Shown here one piece after another: positions 61,813 to 64,000 of a stretch of 64,000 nucleotides of DNA. Positions within the stretch are counted from its first letter, which is position 1, and the number at the start of each line of letters is the position of its first letter. Source of the stretch: Margaritifera margaritifera (taxonomy: Eukaryota; Mollusca; Bivalvia; Unionida; Margaritiferidae); contig JAQPZY010001685.1 in assembly GCA_029931535.1 (NCBI GenBank), positions 7,869,001 through 7,933,000 of the forward strand, in the 5' to 3' direction. Under the pieces are notes generated by a model that searched no databases, was not told the origin of the DNA, and saw nothing but the letters and a program-made list of their open reading frames with translations. A program made the translations under genes and the position numbers.

Positions 61813-63279
61813 ATGCTCAGGCGCGGAAATTATTTGTTAAAGATGGCTGCCTCCATAGCTGCAATGCGACTTGGAGTGATACAAATGCGATTCTTTTCTC
61901 GATTGAAGCAAATTTCATCAAAGAACATATCGTTTCTTGTAAGGAAAAACTATAATCTCAAGAAGGAAAGGATTTCGCATCTATGTGTGTATCGATTTAG
62001 TTCGACAGGCAGTAAAAAACCACATTTGAATATAGGTACCATAGGTCATGTTGATCATGGCAAGACGACACTCACCGCTGCGATTACCAAAGTACTCTCT
62101 GATGAAGGTCTATCAAAATTTGTCAAATTTGATGAAATTGACAGGTCTCCTGAAGAAAAGAGGAGAGGTATCACCATTAATGCAACCCACGTGGAATACG
62201 AGACGAAAAATCGTCATTATGCTCATACAGACTGCCCTGGGCATATAGACTTCATAAAAAATATGATAACAGGTGCATCGCAGGTAGATGGAGCCATATT
62301 AGTAGTTGCAGCAACTGATGGCGTCATGCCACAGACTAGAGAACATTTACTTCTTGTCAAGCAAATTGGTGTGAAGAGTGTGATTGTATTTATTAATAAG
62401 GCAGATGCTGTTGATAGTGAAATGGTGGAACTCGTTGAACTTGAGGTTAGAGATCTTTTGAATGAGTTTGGTTACAATGGTGATGAAGTGCCTTTTATTG
62501 CTGGATCGGCCCTTCATGCTTTGAATGGTGTTGACAGTGAGTTTGGGAAGAAGGCAGTTTTGAAACTTTTGAATACTGTTGATAATGAGGTGAAGATTCC
62601 AGAAAGAAATTTAGAAAGTCCTTTCTACATGCCCATTGAAACAGCAGTTGGAATACCTGGACGTGGAACAGTTGCTATAGGAACATTAAAACAAGGTGTT
62701 GTGAATAAAGGTGATGAAGCAGTGTTGATTGGTTATGGCAACATTTTGAAGACCGCATTATCAGACTTGCAGGTGTTCAAAAAGTCTGTACCAAAGTGTG
62801 TAGCAGGTGATAATTTGGGGGCACTTTTACGTGGAGTGAAAAAAGAATTTGTTGAAAGAGGCATGTTTTTATGCAAACCCGATACCTTTAAACAGTATGA
62901 TTCATTTGAAGCACAGGTGTATATCCTGTCAAAGGTTGAAGGTGGAAGAAGTAAACCTATTATGGATGGCTACATTCAGATGATGTATAGCAATACATGG
63001 AGCATGGGTTGTTGTGTGAAATTGTTAACAGATACAAACATGCTGATGCCTGGGGACACAGCCAAGATTAATTTATTTTTGAGAATGCCAATGGTTCTTG
63101 AAGAAGGAATGAAGTTCACCATCCGAGAAAATCAGATTACGACTATAACAGGAATTATCACCAAGCCCAAATCATCACTAAAACTGGAAATAATGGGTTT
63201 CAATGTTATGCCACACAAGGCAGTAAAAATTGAAGGAAATGCATCTGCAGTTCGAAACAGGAGAGCAAAATCTAAGTGA
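61813..63279 (+). CDS. Mitochondrial elongation factor Tu, divergent intronless paralogue
   Basis: 488 residues from ATG 61813 (MLRRGNY), or 478 from ATG 61843 ([11 protein letters not shown]). EF-Tu delivers aminoacyl-tRNA to the mitochondrial ribosome. Residues 1-70 are Arg/Lys/Ser-rich and acid-poor, as in a mitochondrial presequence. GTPase motifs are intact: GHVDHGKT 78-85, RGITIN 118-123, DCPGH 140-144 with the catalytic His, NKAD 195-198, and SAL from 232. Domains 2 ([10 protein letters not shown]) and 3 ([12 protein letters not shown]) follow. It is odd in three ways. There are no introns over the whole reading frame. The conserved RTxGxG loop of domain 3, which touches the tRNA T stem, reads QITTITG at 441-447. 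About 30 extra residues end in the basic RNRRAKSK (human TUFM has ~452 in total). An old retrogene or a second mitochondrial EF-Tu is likely. The open frame begins at 61639, but that extension is polytyrosine from a microsatellite. Confidence 0.9.
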   Translation: MLRRGNYLLKMAASIAAMRLGVIQMRFFSRLKQISSKNISFLVRKNYNLKKERISHLCVYRFSSTGSKKPHLNIGTIGHVDHGKTTLTAAITKVLSDEGLSKFVKFDEIDRSPEEKRRGITINATHVEYETKNRHYAHTDCPGHIDFIKNMITGASQVDGAILVVAATDGVMPQTREHLLLVKQIGVKSVIVFINKADAVDSEMVELVELEVRDLLNEFGYNGDEVPFIAGSALHALNGVDSEFGKKAVLKLLNTVDNEVKIPERNLESPFYMPIETAVGIPGRGTVAIGTLKQGVVNKGDEAVLIGYGNILKTALSDLQVFKKSVPKCVAGDNLGALLRGVKKEFVERGMFLCKPDTFKQYDSFEAQVYILSKVEGGRSKPIMDGYIQMMYSNTWSMGCCVKLLTDTNMLMPGDTAKINLFLRMPMVLEEGMKFTIRENQITTITGIITKPKSSLKLEIMGFNVMPHKAVKIEGNASAVRNRRAKSK

Positions 63280-63855
63280 AAGTAGACAGACTTTATCCAT
63301 ATATATGGCCCACAAACACTTGTCATGAATTATTCTTTAAATCAATCTAGAAGTTGTTATAAAGATCTACACTGTGCCTTGTATTGAAGAAGAAGAAAAA
63401 GACATTATGTCTTCTCATTTTGGTACCAACCAAGATGACGGGTCCAACATACTTCATTCTTAAGTTCTTGTTAATTCAAATGTGTAATTACCACCCACCT
63501 GTCATCTATGAAGTCATACATCAATTTTGTTTTAAGAGATGGCAAGATTTTTTTTTTGAGCGAGAGAGAGAGAGTGATTGTTATTTCTATCAATGGTAAT
63601 CATATATTTATGTTACAATTTATATCACATTTGTAAGTTTGCGTATATAGATAGTATAATACAAAAATCAGATATGTTTGGAAGAAGTAATGGTTCCCAC
63701 TGTTCCCAACTTATCATGAAACTTTCTTTCCTCTCCAATTTGACTGCAATATATTTTTCTAATATATAATATTCATTAAAGAAGCTTTTAAGGTCATTTA
63801 ATGTAGGTATGTCTCTTTTCATCTTGTATTTGTATATGTAGTACTTGGTAAGAAG

Positions 63856-63861
63856 AATAAA
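63856..63861 (+). promoter_or_regulatory. Candidate poly(A) signal for the EF-Tu paralogue
   Basis: AATAAA about 580 nt after the stop codon, in an AT-rich tail. Positional evidence only. Confidence 0.4.
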
Positions 63862-64000
63862 ATATAAAGGTTTTTCATAAAATTGCTGTACATCTGTATC
63901 TCCAAATTAAACCATTCTGGCACTTGGAGTTAGTTCTTTTAGTATATCTCGAATCCAGTGGGAAACATCACTCCATAAACTATTAACCACATTACATTCC

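Noticed and set aside
61813..63279. A bacterial or contaminant tuf gene
   Set aside because: It has a mitochondrial-type presequence, animal TUFM-like sequence, AT-rich codon use like the surroundings, and lies in repeat-rich animal DNA.

Overview
This is a eukaryotic, AT-rich, intron-rich and repeat-dense window. Gene structures, splice signals, a tRNA-derived SINE with perfect target-site duplications, DIRS, LINE and hAT remnants, and many short palindromic MITEs point to a lophotrochozoan animal. A bivalve mollusc is most likely, but I cannot name the species. Most of the 64 kb is intron or intergenic DNA.

Four protein-coding genes can be supported. (1) LSM10 (7620-8063, minus) is a single-exon U7 snRNP Sm-like protein. 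(2) A UPF0235/DUF167 gene (C15orf40 homologue, minus) has four coding exons at 27182-27214, 21165-21270, 13635-13762 and 8280-8366. All splice phases agree, and it ends 216 nt upstream of the LSM10 start codon. (3) NR2C2AP (plus) has four coding exons at 33729-33766, 41450-41540, 48129-48305 and 52631-52753, joined by very large introns and giving 142 residues, close to the human length. (4) An intronless, divergent mitochondrial elongation factor Tu (plus, about 61813-63279) has intact GTPase motifs but an altered domain 3 loop and a basic C-terminal tail.

Layout: 1-3600 holds decayed mobile elements on the minus strand, first a Polinton/adintovirus-like module and then a LINE reverse transcriptase. 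6.2-27.2 kb holds the LSM10/UPF0235 pair, with introns full of MITEs, hAT fragments and minisatellites. 27.2-33.7 kb is intergenic, with a diverged tandem array, a MITE and a SINE. 33.7-52.8 kb is NR2C2AP; its first intron carries a degenerate DIRS retrotransposon that abuts an interrupted hAT copy, and its second carries a complete hAT-like element with inverted termini. 52.8-61.6 kb is gene-poor, with a minisatellite, a tandem-monomer element and another hAT remnant. The mitochondrial EF-Tu paralogue closes the window.

The genes act in separate pathways: histone pre-mRNA 3' processing, a conserved protein of unknown role, a nuclear-receptor cofactor, and mitochondrial translation. No new multigene system is apparent. 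The best leads are the divergent EF-Tu paralogue, the tight UPF0235-LSM10 spacing, tandem arrays that appear to have grown out of transposon ends, and nested element insertions.
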